NCBI GenBank assembly: GCA_905201505.1
Contig: CAJKOJ010000006.1
Span: forward strand, 1 to 49,313
DNA: 49,313 nt
Origin: an uncultured Eubacteriales bacterium
Lineage (GTDB): Bacteria; Bacillota; Clostridia; Lachnospirales; CAG-274
Direction: 5' to 3'
The notes beneath the pieces are model-generated. The model saw only the letters and a program-made list of their open reading frames with translations. It was not told the origin of the DNA and made no database searches. Positions 23,053-32,653 of the stretch are shown here, piece after piece. Every line of letters starts with the position of its first letter. Position 1 is the stretch's first letter. The position numbers were made by a program, and so were the translations under genes.

Positions 23053-23928
23053 ATGAAAAAGATTTTAAGTGTGTTAGTAACAATGATTTTAACGGCAGGT
23101 GTGTTTACAGGCTGCAGCTCTTCATCGGAAAACGGAATAACCAACTCTGATGCAGGAACTGTATCTGAGGGTAGAACTATTGATGAAATAAAGTCAGACG
23201 GCAAAATCAGAATTGGTGTTTTCAGTGATAAAAATCCTTTTGGATATGTTGATGAAAACGGACAGATACAGGGATATGATGTGTACTTTGCAAAGAGAAT
23301 AGGAAAGGACCTTCTTGGAAGTGAGGACGCTGTTGAATTTGTTTATGTTGAAGCTGCAAACCGTGTTGAATATCTGAAAGCAGGAAAAGTAGATATAATA
23401 CTTGCAAATTTCACAGTAACTGATGAGAGAAGTGAACAAGTTGATTTTGCACTGCCATATATGAAGGTTGCTTTGGGAGTTGTTTCCCCGGATAATGCCC
23501 TGATTACAGATGTTAGTGAATTAAGCGGTAAAAATTTAATTGTTGTTAAGGGAACGACAGCTGAAACATATTTTTCGCAAAATTATCCGGAAATAAAGCT
23601 GACAAAATTTGACGAATATCAGGAAGCTTATGACGCTCTTCTTGACGGAAGAGGAGACGCTTTTTCAACTGACAATACAGAGGTGCTTGCATGGGCATTA
23701 AAAAATGAAGGCTTCAGTACAGGAATTGAATCCCTGGGGAATATTGATACAATTGCTCCGGCTGTACAAAAGGGAAATACTGAACTGTTAAACTGGTTAA
23801 ATGATGAAATCAAGGCACTGGCAAATGAAAATTTCTTTCATAAGGATTATGAAGCTACTTTAAAAGATGTATATGGTGAGAGTGTAAATCCTGAAAGCAT
23901 TGTAGTAGAAGGCGGAGTTGTAAAATAG
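23053..23928 (+). CDS. Amino acid ABC transporter substrate-binding lipoprotein
   Basis: Extracytoplasmic family 3 binding protein, 291 residues. The signal peptide ends in the lipobox F-T-G-C with Cys21 as the lipid anchor, followed by a Ser/Asn-rich linker. The mature domain has SDGKIRIGVFSDKNPFGYVD, GYDVYFAKRIG and the VDIILANFTVTDERSEQVDF block that defines the family, and an arginine that contacts the ligand carboxylate in DERS. AGGAGG precedes the ATG. It ends the permease/ATPase operon. The ligand is likely a polar or acidic amino acid such as glutamine, glutamate or cystine. Confidence 0.95.
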   Translation: MKKILSVLVTMILTAGVFTGCSSSSENGITNSDAGTVSEGRTIDEIKSDGKIRIGVFSDKNPFGYVDENGQIQGYDVYFAKRIGKDLLGSEDAVEFVYVEAANRVEYLKAGKVDIILANFTVTDERSEQVDFALPYMKVALGVVSPDNALITDVSELSGKNLIVVKGTTAETYFSQNYPEIKLTKFDEYQEAYDALLDGRGDAFSTDNTEVLAWALKNEGFSTGIESLGNIDTIAPAVQKGNTELLNWLNDEIKALANENFFHKDYEATLKDVYGESVNPESIVVEGGVVK

Positions 23929-23989
23929 TATCAGATAAAAATGGTTAAAGAGCCGGCAAATTCATTAATAATCTAAAAAGAACAAAAAA

Positions 23990-24041
23990 CGGGGCTGTCA
24001 GCAAAACTAACTTGAAAAAGTTAATTTGCGGCAGCTCCGTT
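23990..24041. repeat. Palindromic element, copy 1 (bidirectional terminator)
   Basis: An imperfect palindrome of about 52 bp whose arms are GGGGCTGTCAGCAAAA / TTTGCGGCAGCTCC, with an inner TAACTT / AAGTTA stem. A nearly identical element occurs at 38809-38857. It lies between the convergent binding-protein gene and mfd, with A's before and T's after, so it can end transcription in both directions. Because it is repeated in sequence and not just structure, it looks like a dispersed genomic repeat. Confidence 0.8.
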
Positions 24042-24048
24042 TGTATTT

Positions 24049-27000
24049 TTAAGATATATTGTTAATCAAATTTTTGATTTCATCAAGAACATATTTTTCA
24101 TCTTTCAGAGTATAGGTAAGGTATGGTTCTCCGCCTGTTGATGTGTACATTATTCTGCCTCGGCTTTCGGATATAAGTTTCATAAGTTTTTCTGTATTCA
24201 CTGAGGCTTCAGGCTTAAAGTAAATAAGAACTTTGTTTTTTACCTGCTTTACATTTGTTGCACCTATTTTGTGAGCAATAGCTTTAATGTATGCAACGTC
24301 TATAAGGTTATTTACTGCTCTAGGTATATCGCCGTAGCGGTCTTCAAGCTCTTCTTGTACATCATAATAGTCATCAAGACCTGTAATTAATGAAATCTTT
24401 TTATACATTTCAAGTTTTTGCTCTTCACTTGAAATATAGGCAGTCGGTATAAAAGCATTAAGCTTTATATCAATAAGTGTTTCAAACTCTGTATATACCG
24501 TTTCACCCTTTAATTCCATTACAGCTTCATTTAAAAGTTTGCAGTAAAGTTCATAGCCTACAGAATCCATATGACCGTGCTGTTCCGCACCTAAAAGGTT
24601 GCCTGCACCTCTTATTTCAAGGTCCTTCATAGCAACTCTGAATCCTGAGCCAAACTCTGTAAACTCTTTTATTGTCTGAAGCCTTTTTTCAGCATCTGTA
24701 TTAAGTACCTTATCTCTTGCATACATAAGGTAGGCATAACTGGTTCTTGTGGAACGTCCTACACGTCCTCTTAACTGGTAAAGCTGACTTAACCCCATTT
24801 TATCTGCATCTGAAATAATAATAGTGTTTACATTGGAAATATCAAGACCTGTTTCTATAATGGTAGTACAGACAAGAACGTCAATTTCTCCATCCATAAA
24901 GTCCATCATTATATCTTCAAGCTCCCGCTGACTCATTTGTCCATGGGCATAGGCAAAACGTGCTTCCGGTACAAGTTCCTGAAGTTTGTTTGTAACTTCT
25001 GCAATATTTGTAACTCTGTTATAGAGGTAGTAAACCTGACCGTTTCTTGCAAGCTCTCTGTGTATGGCATCCTTTATACATTCAGTGTCATAATCAAGAA
25101 CATAAGTTTGTATAGGTATTCTGTCATCGGGGGGTTCTGCAAGTACACTCATATCCCTTATACCTGTCATACTCATATGAAGAGTACGGGGGATTGGTGT
25201 TGCTGAAAGAGTAAGTACATTTACATTTTTTCTAAGCTCTTTTAGCTTATCCTTATGCTTTACACCAAAACGCTGTTCTTCATCAATGATAACTAGTCCA
25301 AGGTCTTTAAATTTCATATCCTTACTTAGAATACGGTGAGTGCCTATAACAATATCTGTCTTTCCTTTTGAAAGATTTTCTATTGTCTGCTTCTGCTGTT
25401 TGGCTGTTCTGAAGCGGGACATCATTTCAATATTTACAGGATAGTTCTCCATTCTTTCAACAAAAGTCATATAATGCTGACGTGCAAGAATTGTTGTAGG
25501 TACGAGATAGGCTACTTGTTTGCCGTCCTGAACAGTTTTAAAAGCAGCACGAATTGCAACTTCTGTTTTGCCGAAGCCTACATCGCCGCATATAAGTCTG
25601 TCCATTACCCTGCCTGCTTCCATATCCTCCTTAACATCGGATATAGCATTAAGCTGGTCATCAGTTTCATCGTATTCAAATTCTTCTTCAAATTCTCTTT
25701 GCCAAAGGGTGTCAGGTGAGTATTTATAACCTTGTACCTTTTGTCTTTCGGCATAAAGTTCAACAAGTTCTTTGGCTGAGATAAATGCTGCCTGTTTTGC
25801 TCTTGCCTTTGCCTTTTCCCAGCTTGCTCCTCCCAAACGGTTAAGTTTAGGCTTTGTTGCTTCACCGCCTATATATTTTTGTACCATATCCATTTGGTTA
25901 ATGGATACATATAAAACATCTTCTTTGGCATAGCCTATTTTAATAAAATCTTTGCTTACACCATCTGTTATAATTTGTTCAATTCCTCTGAATATGCCTA
26001 TACCGTGGTTTTCGTGTACAACATAGTCGCCGACTTTAAGGTCAGATATGTTTTGTATTGCAACGCCGTCTTTGTTTTTCCTTCGTCTTGTTTTTTTGCT
26101 TTTTTTATCATCTCCAAAGGCATCTTTTTCAGATACTACGGCAAATTTGTCCCTGATATATTCAAAACCGTGAGACAGGCTGCCCCTTGTGATATATACA
26201 ATACCTCTTTCAATTTCAGCATCTTCTATGTTTTCAAGATAAACAGCTTTAAGTCCTCTGTCGTGAAGTTCTGTAAGCATTCTTATACAGTGAGTATGTC
26301 CTCCTGCAAGAAATAAAATTTTGTAATCTCTTTTAATAAGATGCGACAAATCTTCTGCAATAAGATTCATATCATTTTTTACAAGGGCAGCAGCCTTGAC
26401 TTGAAAATCCACAAGTTCTTTTGGTTTAAAGCTCTTTAATGTGGACATAAGGCTTGTCATAAGGACAGAAGTGTTGTGTTCAATACCTGTGATTATATCA
26501 TTAAAGGTATATATCATTTTAAGCTGACCCGGGAGCATATAGCCTTTGTCAATTCTGCTTTCTATACTGTTTACAAATTCATTTATGATAAATTCGCAGT
26601 GTTCTTCTATTCTGTTGGGCTCGTCAACGTATATTATCGGATTATTGAAATAGTCAATTAGGGTAGAAGTATTTTCATAAAAATAAGTAATATATTTTTC
26701 AACACCGCTGAAACTGCGTAAAGTACTGAGACGTTCTGTTGCTTCATCTGTTGATATTTTAAGCTGGTCAGATGGTTTTTTCACGCTGTCAAGTTCTGCC
26801 TTTATGTTTTTGACAGCTTTTTCAACGTCTTCATTGCGGTAAACAAGCTCACGCATTGGGTAAATCCTGATATGATTTGTATTTTCAACTGAACGCTGAG
26901 TTACTGTGTCAAGTACCCTGACTGAGTCTACTTCATCGTCCCAGAATTCAATCCTGACAGCATGGTCTGAAACTGCTGAGTATATATCAAGGATACCGCC

Positions 27001-27534
27001 TCGCATAGCAAATTGTCCTTGTCCCTCAACCATTTCACAGCGTTCATAGCCCATAAGAATTAAATCCTGTGAAATTTTATTTAAATCAACTCTGTCTCCT
27101 GTTTTTAGGTCAAAAATAAACTCCTTGAATATATCAAGAGGTACAAGTTTATCAAAAAGGGCTTCTGCAGAAAGAACCACTGTTATTTTCTCATTATTTA
27201 TAATTTTTGATATTATTTCAAAACGCTGTTTTATAATATCAAGGCTTTTGACATCTGCCCAGTAAAAGATAACATCTTTTGACGGGTACAGCATTACCTT
27301 ATCTTTCATAAAGAATTTTAAGTCATTATATATTTCCTTTGCTTTAAGTTCTGAATAGGTAATGACAAGAGTACTGTTTTCATACTCCTGTGAAAGTCCT
27401 GCAATAAGGTGTGATTTCTGCGTGTCAATAACACCTGATGCAAGAACAGGTGTTACTTTTTCTGTATTAGTTATATAATTTTTTAATTTGCTGAAATTTT
27501 TATTTTCCTTTAAAAAATCATAAAATATATTCAT
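24049..27534 (-). CDS. mfd: Transcription-repair coupling factor
   Basis: ATP-dependent translocase that removes RNA polymerase stalled at DNA damage and recruits UvrA. All domains of the 1161-residue protein can be followed: the UvrB-like N-terminal part (VTPVLASGVIDTQKSHLI-type start, ARGG-type QFAMRGGILDIYS), the RNA-polymerase interaction domain near 490-560 (VGDYVVHENHGIGIFRG), the helicase domain with Walker A GDVGFGKT near 645 and DEEQ near 750 (VIIDEEQRFGVKH), motif VI QLRGRVGRS, and the C-terminal D7 domain. It starts 1 bp after the pth stop, so the two form an operon. Confidence 0.98.
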   Translation of the reverse strand: MNIFYDFLKENKNFSKLKNYITNTEKVTPVLASGVIDTQKSHLIAGLSQEYENSTLVITYSELKAKEIYNDLKFFMKDKVMLYPSKDVIFYWADVKSLDIIKQRFEIISKIINNEKITVVLSAEALFDKLVPLDIFKEFIFDLKTGDRVDLNKISQDLILMGYERCEMVEGQGQFAMRGGILDIYSAVSDHAVRIEFWDDEVDSVRVLDTVTQRSVENTNHIRIYPMRELVYRNEDVEKAVKNIKAELDSVKKPSDQLKISTDEATERLSTLRSFSGVEKYITYFYENTSTLIDYFNNPIIYVDEPNRIEEHCEFIINEFVNSIESRIDKGYMLPGQLKMIYTFNDIITGIEHNTSVLMTSLMSTLKSFKPKELVDFQVKAAALVKNDMNLIAEDLSHLIKRDYKILFLAGGHTHCIRMLTELHDRGLKAVYLENIEDAEIERGIVYITRGSLSHGFEYIRDKFAVVSEKDAFGDDKKSKKTRRRKNKDGVAIQNISDLKVGDYVVHENHGIGIFRGIEQIITDGVSKDFIKIGYAKEDVLYVSINQMDMVQKYIGGEATKPKLNRLGGASWEKAKARAKQAAFISAKELVELYAERQKVQGYKYSPDTLWQREFEEEFEYDETDDQLNAISDVKEDMEAGRVMDRLICGDVGFGKTEVAIRAAFKTVQDGKQVAYLVPTTILARQHYMTFVERMENYPVNIEMMSRFRTAKQQKQTIENLSKGKTDIVIGTHRILSKDMKFKDLGLVIIDEEQRFGVKHKDKLKELRKNVNVLTLSATPIPRTLHMSMTGIRDMSVLAEPPDDRIPIQTYVLDYDTECIKDAIHRELARNGQVYYLYNRVTNIAEVTNKLQELVPEARFAYAHGQMSQRELEDIMMDFMDGEIDVLVCTTIIETGLDISNVNTIIISDADKMGLSQLYQLRGRVGRSTRTSYAYLMYARDKVLNTDAEKRLQTIKEFTEFGSGFRVAMKDLEIRGAGNLLGAEQHGHMDSVGYELYCKLLNEAVMELKGETVYTEFETLIDIKLNAFIPTAYISSEEQKLEMYKKISLITGLDDYYDVQEELEDRYGDIPRAVNNLIDVAYIKAIAHKIGATNVKQVKNKVLIYFKPEASVNTEKLMKLISESRGRIMYTSTGGEPYLTYTLKDEKYVLDEIKNLINNIS

Positions 27535-27535
27535 T

Positions 27536-28114
27536 TTAGTTGCCTATACCCTTTTTATTATAGGTATTCATAGCTTTCTGAGCATTGCCTTCTTTTATAA
27601 TCATTGCAACAGCGTCACCTGCATCTGTAATACCTTTAATTATATCCCCGTGTTCTTCTTCGGTAAATTTGCTTAATACATATTTTGCCAAGTCCCATTG
27701 TGCAGGCTTTTCTCCTACACCAACTCTAACCCTTGTGAAATTGTCATAGCCCAATTGATAAATTATGTTTCTTAATCCTTTCTGACCTCCGTCACTGCCT
27801 TTGGTTCTTATTCTTACTGAACCTACCGGAAGATTAATATCATCGCATACAACAATTATATCTTCAGGATTAAGTTTGTAAAAGCTGACAAACTCTCTTA
27901 CACTTTCTCCGCTTAAATTCATATAGGTAAGAGGTTCAATAAATATGACTTTTTCAAAGCCTATTCTTCCTTCGCCTGTTACTGCCTTGAATTTTTCTTT
28001 ATTCATATCAATATTATAATCATAAGCAAGCTTATTTATGACTTCAAAGCCTACATTATGTCTTGTCCATTTATAATCTCTGCCGGGATTTCCCAAACCT
28101 ATTACAGCTTTCAT
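27536..28114 (-). CDS. pth: Peptidyl-tRNA hydrolase
   Basis: Frees tRNA from peptidyl-tRNA that drops off ribosomes. The 192 residues are of normal size; the catalytic histidine is H19 in YKWTRHNVGF, with N9 in GLGNPG, the catalytic aspartate in VVCDDINLP, and the family signature GSDGGQKGLRNI. An AAAGGAA-type SD lies before the ATG. The pth-mfd pair is widespread in Firmicutes, where it is a housekeeping unit. The intergenic stretch to the divergent YibE/F gene (190 bp) must hold both promoters. Confidence 0.97.
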   Translation of the reverse strand: MKAVIGLGNPGRDYKWTRHNVGFEVINKLAYDYNIDMNKEKFKAVTGEGRIGFEKVIFIEPLTYMNLSGESVREFVSFYKLNPEDIIVVCDDINLPVGSVRIRTKGSDGGQKGLRNIIYQLGYDNFTRVRVGVGEKPAQWDLAKYVLSKFTEEEHGDIIKGITDAGDAVAMIIKEGNAQKAMNTYNKKGIGN

Positions 28115-28304
28115 ATAACTTTTCCTTTCTTATTATATTGTTAATGCTTATATAATCAAAAATACTTTATAAAGTATATCATATTTTTGCAGCATTTACA
28201 AACCAATTGATTAATATTTAATTACAATTTTTTTAAAACTGTGGATTTTTTTATTTTTTGTGGTAAAATCTATTTTAGTGTTTTATGAAAGAGGGATTAT
28301 ACAA

Positions 28305-29450
28305 ATGAATAATAAAATGATGCAGTCAATTGTATATGTACTGGTTATTGTATTAAGCATTGCTTTTATTTATTTAGGCAATAAGGCTGCAACAAGAGGG
28401 AATGACTACAAACTGCTCTCAGGGGCTGAAAATACACTTGTCTCTGCAAATGTTACTGCAATAAGAAAGCAGACAAACAATGCTGAAACAGGAGATATAG
28501 AAGTGTATTTTTCTGCACTGACAGAAAAGGGCGATGATATTATAGCTTTGCAGACTGTAAATCAAAATGACCCCACTGTTGCTGTGAAAATTGTTGAAGA
28601 GGGCGACAAGGTAATGCTTGACAGCTCCGTAGGAAATCAGTGGCAGTTTACAAATTATGTCAGGACAAATTATATTATATGGCTTGGTGTTGTTTTTATT
28701 GCTTTGCTTCTATTCTTTGGCAGAATGAAAGGATTTAATACATTAATATCATTGATTTTTACTTGTCTTGCTGTATTCGTTGTGTTTGTACCGGCTGTAA
28801 TAAGCGGTGAAAATATTTACATTTGGTCTGTTATAATATGTATTTATACAATTTTAATGACAATACTTATAGTGAACGGACTTAATACAAAGTCATTTAT
28901 GGCTATGATTGGGTGTGCAGGCGGCGTGCTGATTGCAGGCATACTTACTCTCATTATGAATAAAGTTCTTAAATGGAACGGAATTATGGACGCTGACTGT
29001 CAAAGGCTGATTATGGAGTTTCCAAATATGGATTTGCTGGGAATAATATTTGCCTCTGTTACTATTGGTGCTATGGGTGCTGTAATGGATGTTGCTATGA
29101 GTATGGCATCATCATTGCATGAACTTAAAATAAAGGTAGTGGATATAAGCCCAAAGGAACTTTATAAAAGCGGTATGGCAATAGGCAGAGATATGATGGG
29201 TACTATGGCGAATACTCTTGTACTTGCTTACATAGGAAGTGCCCTTACAGTTACAATATTACAAGTAATATATAATGGTTCTCTATTTGAACTGATGAAC
29301 AAGGAAAGAATTATACTTGAAGTTATGCAGGCTGTAATAGGAAGTCTCGGAATACTGCTGGCAATACCGTTTACAGCATTTATATGCAGCGTGTCTTACC
29401 AAAGACTGAAGCCGCAGAAAAAGGAAGAATTTGAAGAAAAAAGACTATAA
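28305..29450 (+). CDS. YibE/F-family membrane protein
   Basis: Integral membrane protein of 381 residues. After an N-terminal helix (SIVYVLVIVLSIAFIYLG) a soluble domain of about 110 residues follows, then a helical core with seven or so segments. The GAMGAVMDVAMSMASSLHEL and GRDMMGTMANTLVLAYIGS blocks are the YibE/F family signature. The function is unknown, though a transport role has been suggested. An earlier GTG at 28260 has no SD; GAAAGAGGG at 28287-28294 supports the ATG at 28305. ftsH follows after 77 bp. Confidence 0.9.
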   Translation: MNNKMMQSIVYVLVIVLSIAFIYLGNKAATRGNDYKLLSGAENTLVSANVTAIRKQTNNAETGDIEVYFSALTEKGDDIIALQTVNQNDPTVAVKIVEEGDKVMLDSSVGNQWQFTNYVRTNYIIWLGVVFIALLLFFGRMKGFNTLISLIFTCLAVFVVFVPAVISGENIYIWSVIICIYTILMTILIVNGLNTKSFMAMIGCAGGVLIAGILTLIMNKVLKWNGIMDADCQRLIMEFPNMDLLGIIFASVTIGAMGAVMDVAMSMASSLHELKIKVVDISPKELYKSGMAIGRDMMGTMANTLVLAYIGSALTVTILQVIYNGSLFELMNKERIILEVMQAVIGSLGILLAIPFTAFICSVSYQRLKPQKKEEFEEKRL

Positions 29451-29527
29451 TATAAATTTTTAAGGTATTGAAATAAATTGAAATATATGTTATCATAATT
29501 AAATGTATTGTAAAAGGAGGTTATGTT

Positions 29528-31441
29528 TTGAAAAATAACAAATTGACAAGTATTATAATGTATTTTGCTATATTTGCAGTAATAGTTGCAGTCATTATAC
29601 TTAAAAACGGTATAAACAGCTCTAATGAGGTGCAGGTGCAGTATTCATATAATGATATGATTTCTCAGATGGTTAATTCTGAAGTGGATACTATTGAAAT
29701 ACAGAAAGATTCAGATGTGTATGATTCAGGTCTTGCTGTTGTTCATACTAAAAAAGGTGAGGTTTACGGTGTTCAGCTGACAAGTGTTTCAAGTGTAATG
29801 GATGTTGTTAACAGCCTTGCGGCACAAAATGCAATTAAAGTAAAGACTGTGGCTCCGTCTAAGACAAGCAGTATGCTCTCAATTGCTGCAACAGTTGTGA
29901 CTGTTATTATAATTGCTGTACTTATGTTTGTGCTTTTCCAGCAGATGAGAGGCGGTAGCGGCGGCGGAAAGGTTATGAATTTCGGCAAGTCAAGAGCAAA
30001 GCTCCATACTGATGCTGACAAAAAATATACATTTGACGATGTTGCGGGACTTGATGAGGAAAAGGCTGAAGTTGAAGAGGTTGTGCAGTTCCTTAAAGAA
30101 CCTAAAAAGTTTACGGACTTAGGTGCAAGAATTCCTAAGGGTATGCTTATGGTAGGACCTCCGGGTACTGGTAAAACATTGCTTGCAAAGGCTATTGCAG
30201 GTGAAGCTGGTGTTCCGTTCTTCTCAATTTCTGGTTCAGATTTTGTTGAAATGTTTGTTGGTGTAGGTGCTTCAAGAGTAAGAGATTTGTTTGAGCAGGC
30301 TAAGAAGAATACTCCTTGTCTTGTGTTTATAGATGAAATTGATGCAGTTGGACGTCAGAGAGGTGCCGGACTTGGCGGCGGGCACGATGAAAGAGAACAA
30401 ACTCTTAACCAGCTGCTTGTTGAAATGGATGGCTTTGGTGTAAACGAAGGTATTATTATAATGGCTGCTACAAACAGACCTGATATACTTGATCCTGCAC
30501 TTTTAAGACCGGGTCGTTTTGACAGACAGCTTGTAGTTGGAGCTCCTGATGTAAAAGGCAGAGAGGCTATATTAAAAGTACATGCTAAGGGCAAAAAGAT
30601 GGCATCTGATGTTGACCTTAAAGAAATTGCTCAGACTACGCAGGGCTTTACAGGTGCTGACCTTGAGAATTTACTTAATGAGGCTGCTCTGCTTGCAGCA
30701 AGAAATAATCAGAAGGTTGTTACCCACCAGAATATAAAGGATTCCTTTATAAAAGTAGCTTTAGGTACTGAAAAGAAGTCAAAAGTTATAACTGAAAAGG
30801 AAAGAAAGATAACTGCTTATCACGAGGCAGGTCACGCTATATTATTTGAAAAATTGCCTGAACTCAGTCCTGTACACACAGTATCAACAATACCTGTGGG
30901 AAGAGCAGGGGGATATACAATGCCTATGCCAAAGGATCAGGGCTTTGAGTTTAAAAAGGAAATGGAAGAGAATATTACAGCTACATTTGGCGGAAGAGTT
31001 GCAGAGGAACTTATATTCGGTGATTATACACAGGGTGCAAGCGGTGATATTGAGCAGGCATCAAAGGTTGCCAGAATGATGGTTATGCGTTATGGTATGA
31101 GTGAAAAGCTTGGACCTATTCTCTACGGAGATGAAAGCCACGATGTATTCCTTGGCAAGGATATAGGACACGGCAGAAATTACGGTGAAAAGACTGCTAC
31201 AGAAATAGATGAAGAAATAAAGAGAATTATTTCAGAATCATATAACAAGGCTAAGGAAATTCTTTCTGCTGATATTGACGCTTTGCACAGAACTGCTAAT
31301 CTTCTTATAGAGAGAGAGAAGGTTTCAGGCGATGTATTCAGAGATTGTCTTAACCAGGTGGGAGAGTTTGCTCCTGTTATTGAAACAGAAGAAGCTGTTG
31401 AAGAAAATAGCGACAGTTCAGTAAATACAACTGAAGAATAA
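29528..31441 (+). CDS. ftsH: ATP-dependent zinc metalloprotease FtsH
   Basis: Membrane-anchored hexameric protease that degrades misfolded membrane proteins and short-lived regulators. In its 637 residues: helix 1 at about 8-26, an extracytoplasmic domain, helix 2 at about 117-137, the AAA domain with Walker A GPPGTGKT at 210-217, Walker B VFIDEID at 266-272 and the SRH (TNRPDILDPALLRPGRFDRQ), then the zinc motif HEAGH at 432-436. The start is TTG at 29528, 6 nt after a perfect AAAGGAGG; the intervening ATG is out of frame. The acidic Glu-rich tail is normal for the family. Confidence 0.98.
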   Translation: MKNNKLTSIIMYFAIFAVIVAVIILKNGINSSNEVQVQYSYNDMISQMVNSEVDTIEIQKDSDVYDSGLAVVHTKKGEVYGVQLTSVSSVMDVVNSLAAQNAIKVKTVAPSKTSSMLSIAATVVTVIIIAVLMFVLFQQMRGGSGGGKVMNFGKSRAKLHTDADKKYTFDDVAGLDEEKAEVEEVVQFLKEPKKFTDLGARIPKGMLMVGPPGTGKTLLAKAIAGEAGVPFFSISGSDFVEMFVGVGASRVRDLFEQAKKNTPCLVFIDEIDAVGRQRGAGLGGGHDEREQTLNQLLVEMDGFGVNEGIIIMAATNRPDILDPALLRPGRFDRQLVVGAPDVKGREAILKVHAKGKKMASDVDLKEIAQTTQGFTGADLENLLNEAALLAARNNQKVVTHQNIKDSFIKVALGTEKKSKVITEKERKITAYHEAGHAILFEKLPELSPVHTVSTIPVGRAGGYTMPMPKDQGFEFKKEMEENITATFGGRVAEELIFGDYTQGASGDIEQASKVARMMVMRYGMSEKLGPILYGDESHDVFLGKDIGHGRNYGEKTATEIDEEIKRIISESYNKAKEILSADIDALHRTANLLIEREKVSGDVFRDCLNQVGEFAPVIETEEAVEENSDSSVNTTEE

Positions 31442-31446
31442 TGAAT

Positions 31447-31482
31447 AATGCACAGGTTATGATAAATGCCTGTGCATTTTTT
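31447..31482 (+). terminator. Terminator of ftsH
   Basis: AATGCACAGG (31447-31456) pairs with CCTGTGCATT (31469-31478), then T's. Confidence 0.92.
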
Positions 31483-31679
31483 GTTGTTTGGAAAACGAAA
31501 AGAGACGGTTAAATATACGCTGTTTTTTTATAATATCAGACTTTATAACATAATTTTTATTATTTTTGCAAAATAGGTTTATTTTTTTATTAAAATGTGT
31601 TAAAATAATATTAAAGATATAGTAAATATATTATAATTCATATAACTTAAAATTGGGTTTCTGAAAGGAGGCTTATATT

Positions 31680-32276
31680 ATGAAAATTATAAAAACGTTA
31701 ATTATGACAAGTGCATCTGCGGCACTGATGCTTTCACCGGTGTATGGGGCATCAGATACAGAAGCATATAAAAAGCTTGAAAGTTCTATAGTGGAAACAG
31801 AGCCTCTAAAAGAAGGTTATCAGTATTATATAGCAGCTGATGATAAAGGGTATGACTGGCATGGTATATTTGATAATGAGGGAAATATAATAGCAATGGC
31901 TGCTACATTTTATGACAGAGGAGAAGCAGAAGAAGCGGCTGATTGCTACGGGGAAAAGATTTATTACAAAGTTCCTATGGAATACAGGGACGGTGCAGAT
32001 TTTTATCAAGTTATTATTCCTGTTAAAAAAGGTACTGAAATTGAAGTGTTGTGTGCAAGACCTGCAAATCTTTATGAAGACGGTTACAAGGTAATAAAGA
32101 ATTGGGATATGTCTGAAGACGGAGATGTTATAATATTAAGGACTAATTTAACACCGTCATATATGGTAAGGATAAAGCAGGGTGAAAATGCAGGTTACCT
32201 GCGGTGGAGCCAGGACTGGTATCCTGAAGAAGCAATGGAAGGCTGGAATGATGATATGGAAATACCTCTTCCGTAA
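31680..32276 (+). CDS. Secreted protein of unknown function
   Basis: A 198-residue protein with a clear signal peptide (MKIIKTLIMTSASAALML, cleavage probably after VYGA near residue 24) and no lipobox Cys, so it is likely released or wall-associated. The mature part is acidic and rich in aromatic residues, with repeated short beta-like stretches (EGYQYYIAAD, DWHGIFDNEGNIIAMAATFYD, YLRWSQDWYPEEAMEGW). Two Cys residues (C90 and one near 136) could pair. I do not recognise a family. AGGAGG precedes the ATG. It is a single-gene unit: about 200 bp of AT-rich sequence lies before it with no clear regulator site, and a terminator follows. Confidence 0.8.
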   Translation: MKIIKTLIMTSASAALMLSPVYGASDTEAYKKLESSIVETEPLKEGYQYYIAADDKGYDWHGIFDNEGNIIAMAATFYDRGEAEEAADCYGEKIYYKVPMEYRDGADFYQVIIPVKKGTEIEVLCARPANLYEDGYKVIKNWDMSEDGDVIILRTNLTPSYMVRIKQGENAGYLRWSQDWYPEEAMEGWNDDMEIPLP

Positions 32277-32346
32277 AGAATGAAATATACTTAAATAATT
32301 GATTCTTTGGCAAGAATTGGGGTTCAGCAATATAATAAAATTAATC

Positions 32347-32382
32347 ATTACCTACAGATAAAATTTCTGTAGGTAATTTATT
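32347..32382 (+). terminator. Terminator after the secreted-protein gene
   Basis: ATTACCTACAGA (32347-32358) pairs with TCTGTAGGTAAT (32366-32377) around a 7-nt loop, followed by a T-rich stretch. The rest of 32277-32509 is AT-rich and shows no gene. Confidence 0.8.
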
Positions 32383-32509
32383 ATAGAGCCAAATAATTTT
32401 GAAATGAAAGGCATATCTGTAATCAGTTTTAAAGGTGTGTTTTTTTATTAGCTTGTAAGTTTAATTAGTTTTTATATGACAATATACAGAAATTTTTAAT
32501 AAAAAGGTA

Positions 32510-32640
32510 TTGACAAATAAGGGTAAATAGTTTATTATAAACATAAGTTAGCTAGAGCTAACTTATGTTTGGCAGTAGAGGTTAGATTGTGCTAACTTGT
32601 TGTCTGTTTTTTTTAGAAATAATGGTTAGCTCTAGCTAAC
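32510..32640 (+). promoter_or_regulatory. Promoter with three GTTAG-N6-CTAAC operators
   Basis: TTGACA (32510-32515), 17 nt, TATTAT (32533-32538). Directly after the -10 is a 32-bp palindrome (32539-32570) whose core is GTTAGCTAGAGCTAAC (32547-32562). A second, weaker site GTTAGATTGTGCTAAC lies at 32581-32596, and a third, GTTAGCTCTAGCTAAC, at 32625-32640, which is the exact reverse complement of the first core. All three are 16-mers of the form GTTAG-N6-CTAAC. This form resembles the boxes of DtxR/MntR-family metal repressors, so iron or manganese control of the downstream flavodoxin operon is likely but inferred. Confidence 0.75.
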
Positions 32641-32653
32641 AAGGGGAGGAAAT

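Noticed and set aside
24937..26661. Plus-strand open frames opposite mfd (24937-25206, 25474-25719, 25975-26316, 26476-26661)
   Set aside because: Rich in Cys, Tyr and Phe without SD sites; typical antisense shadows of a long AT-rich gene.
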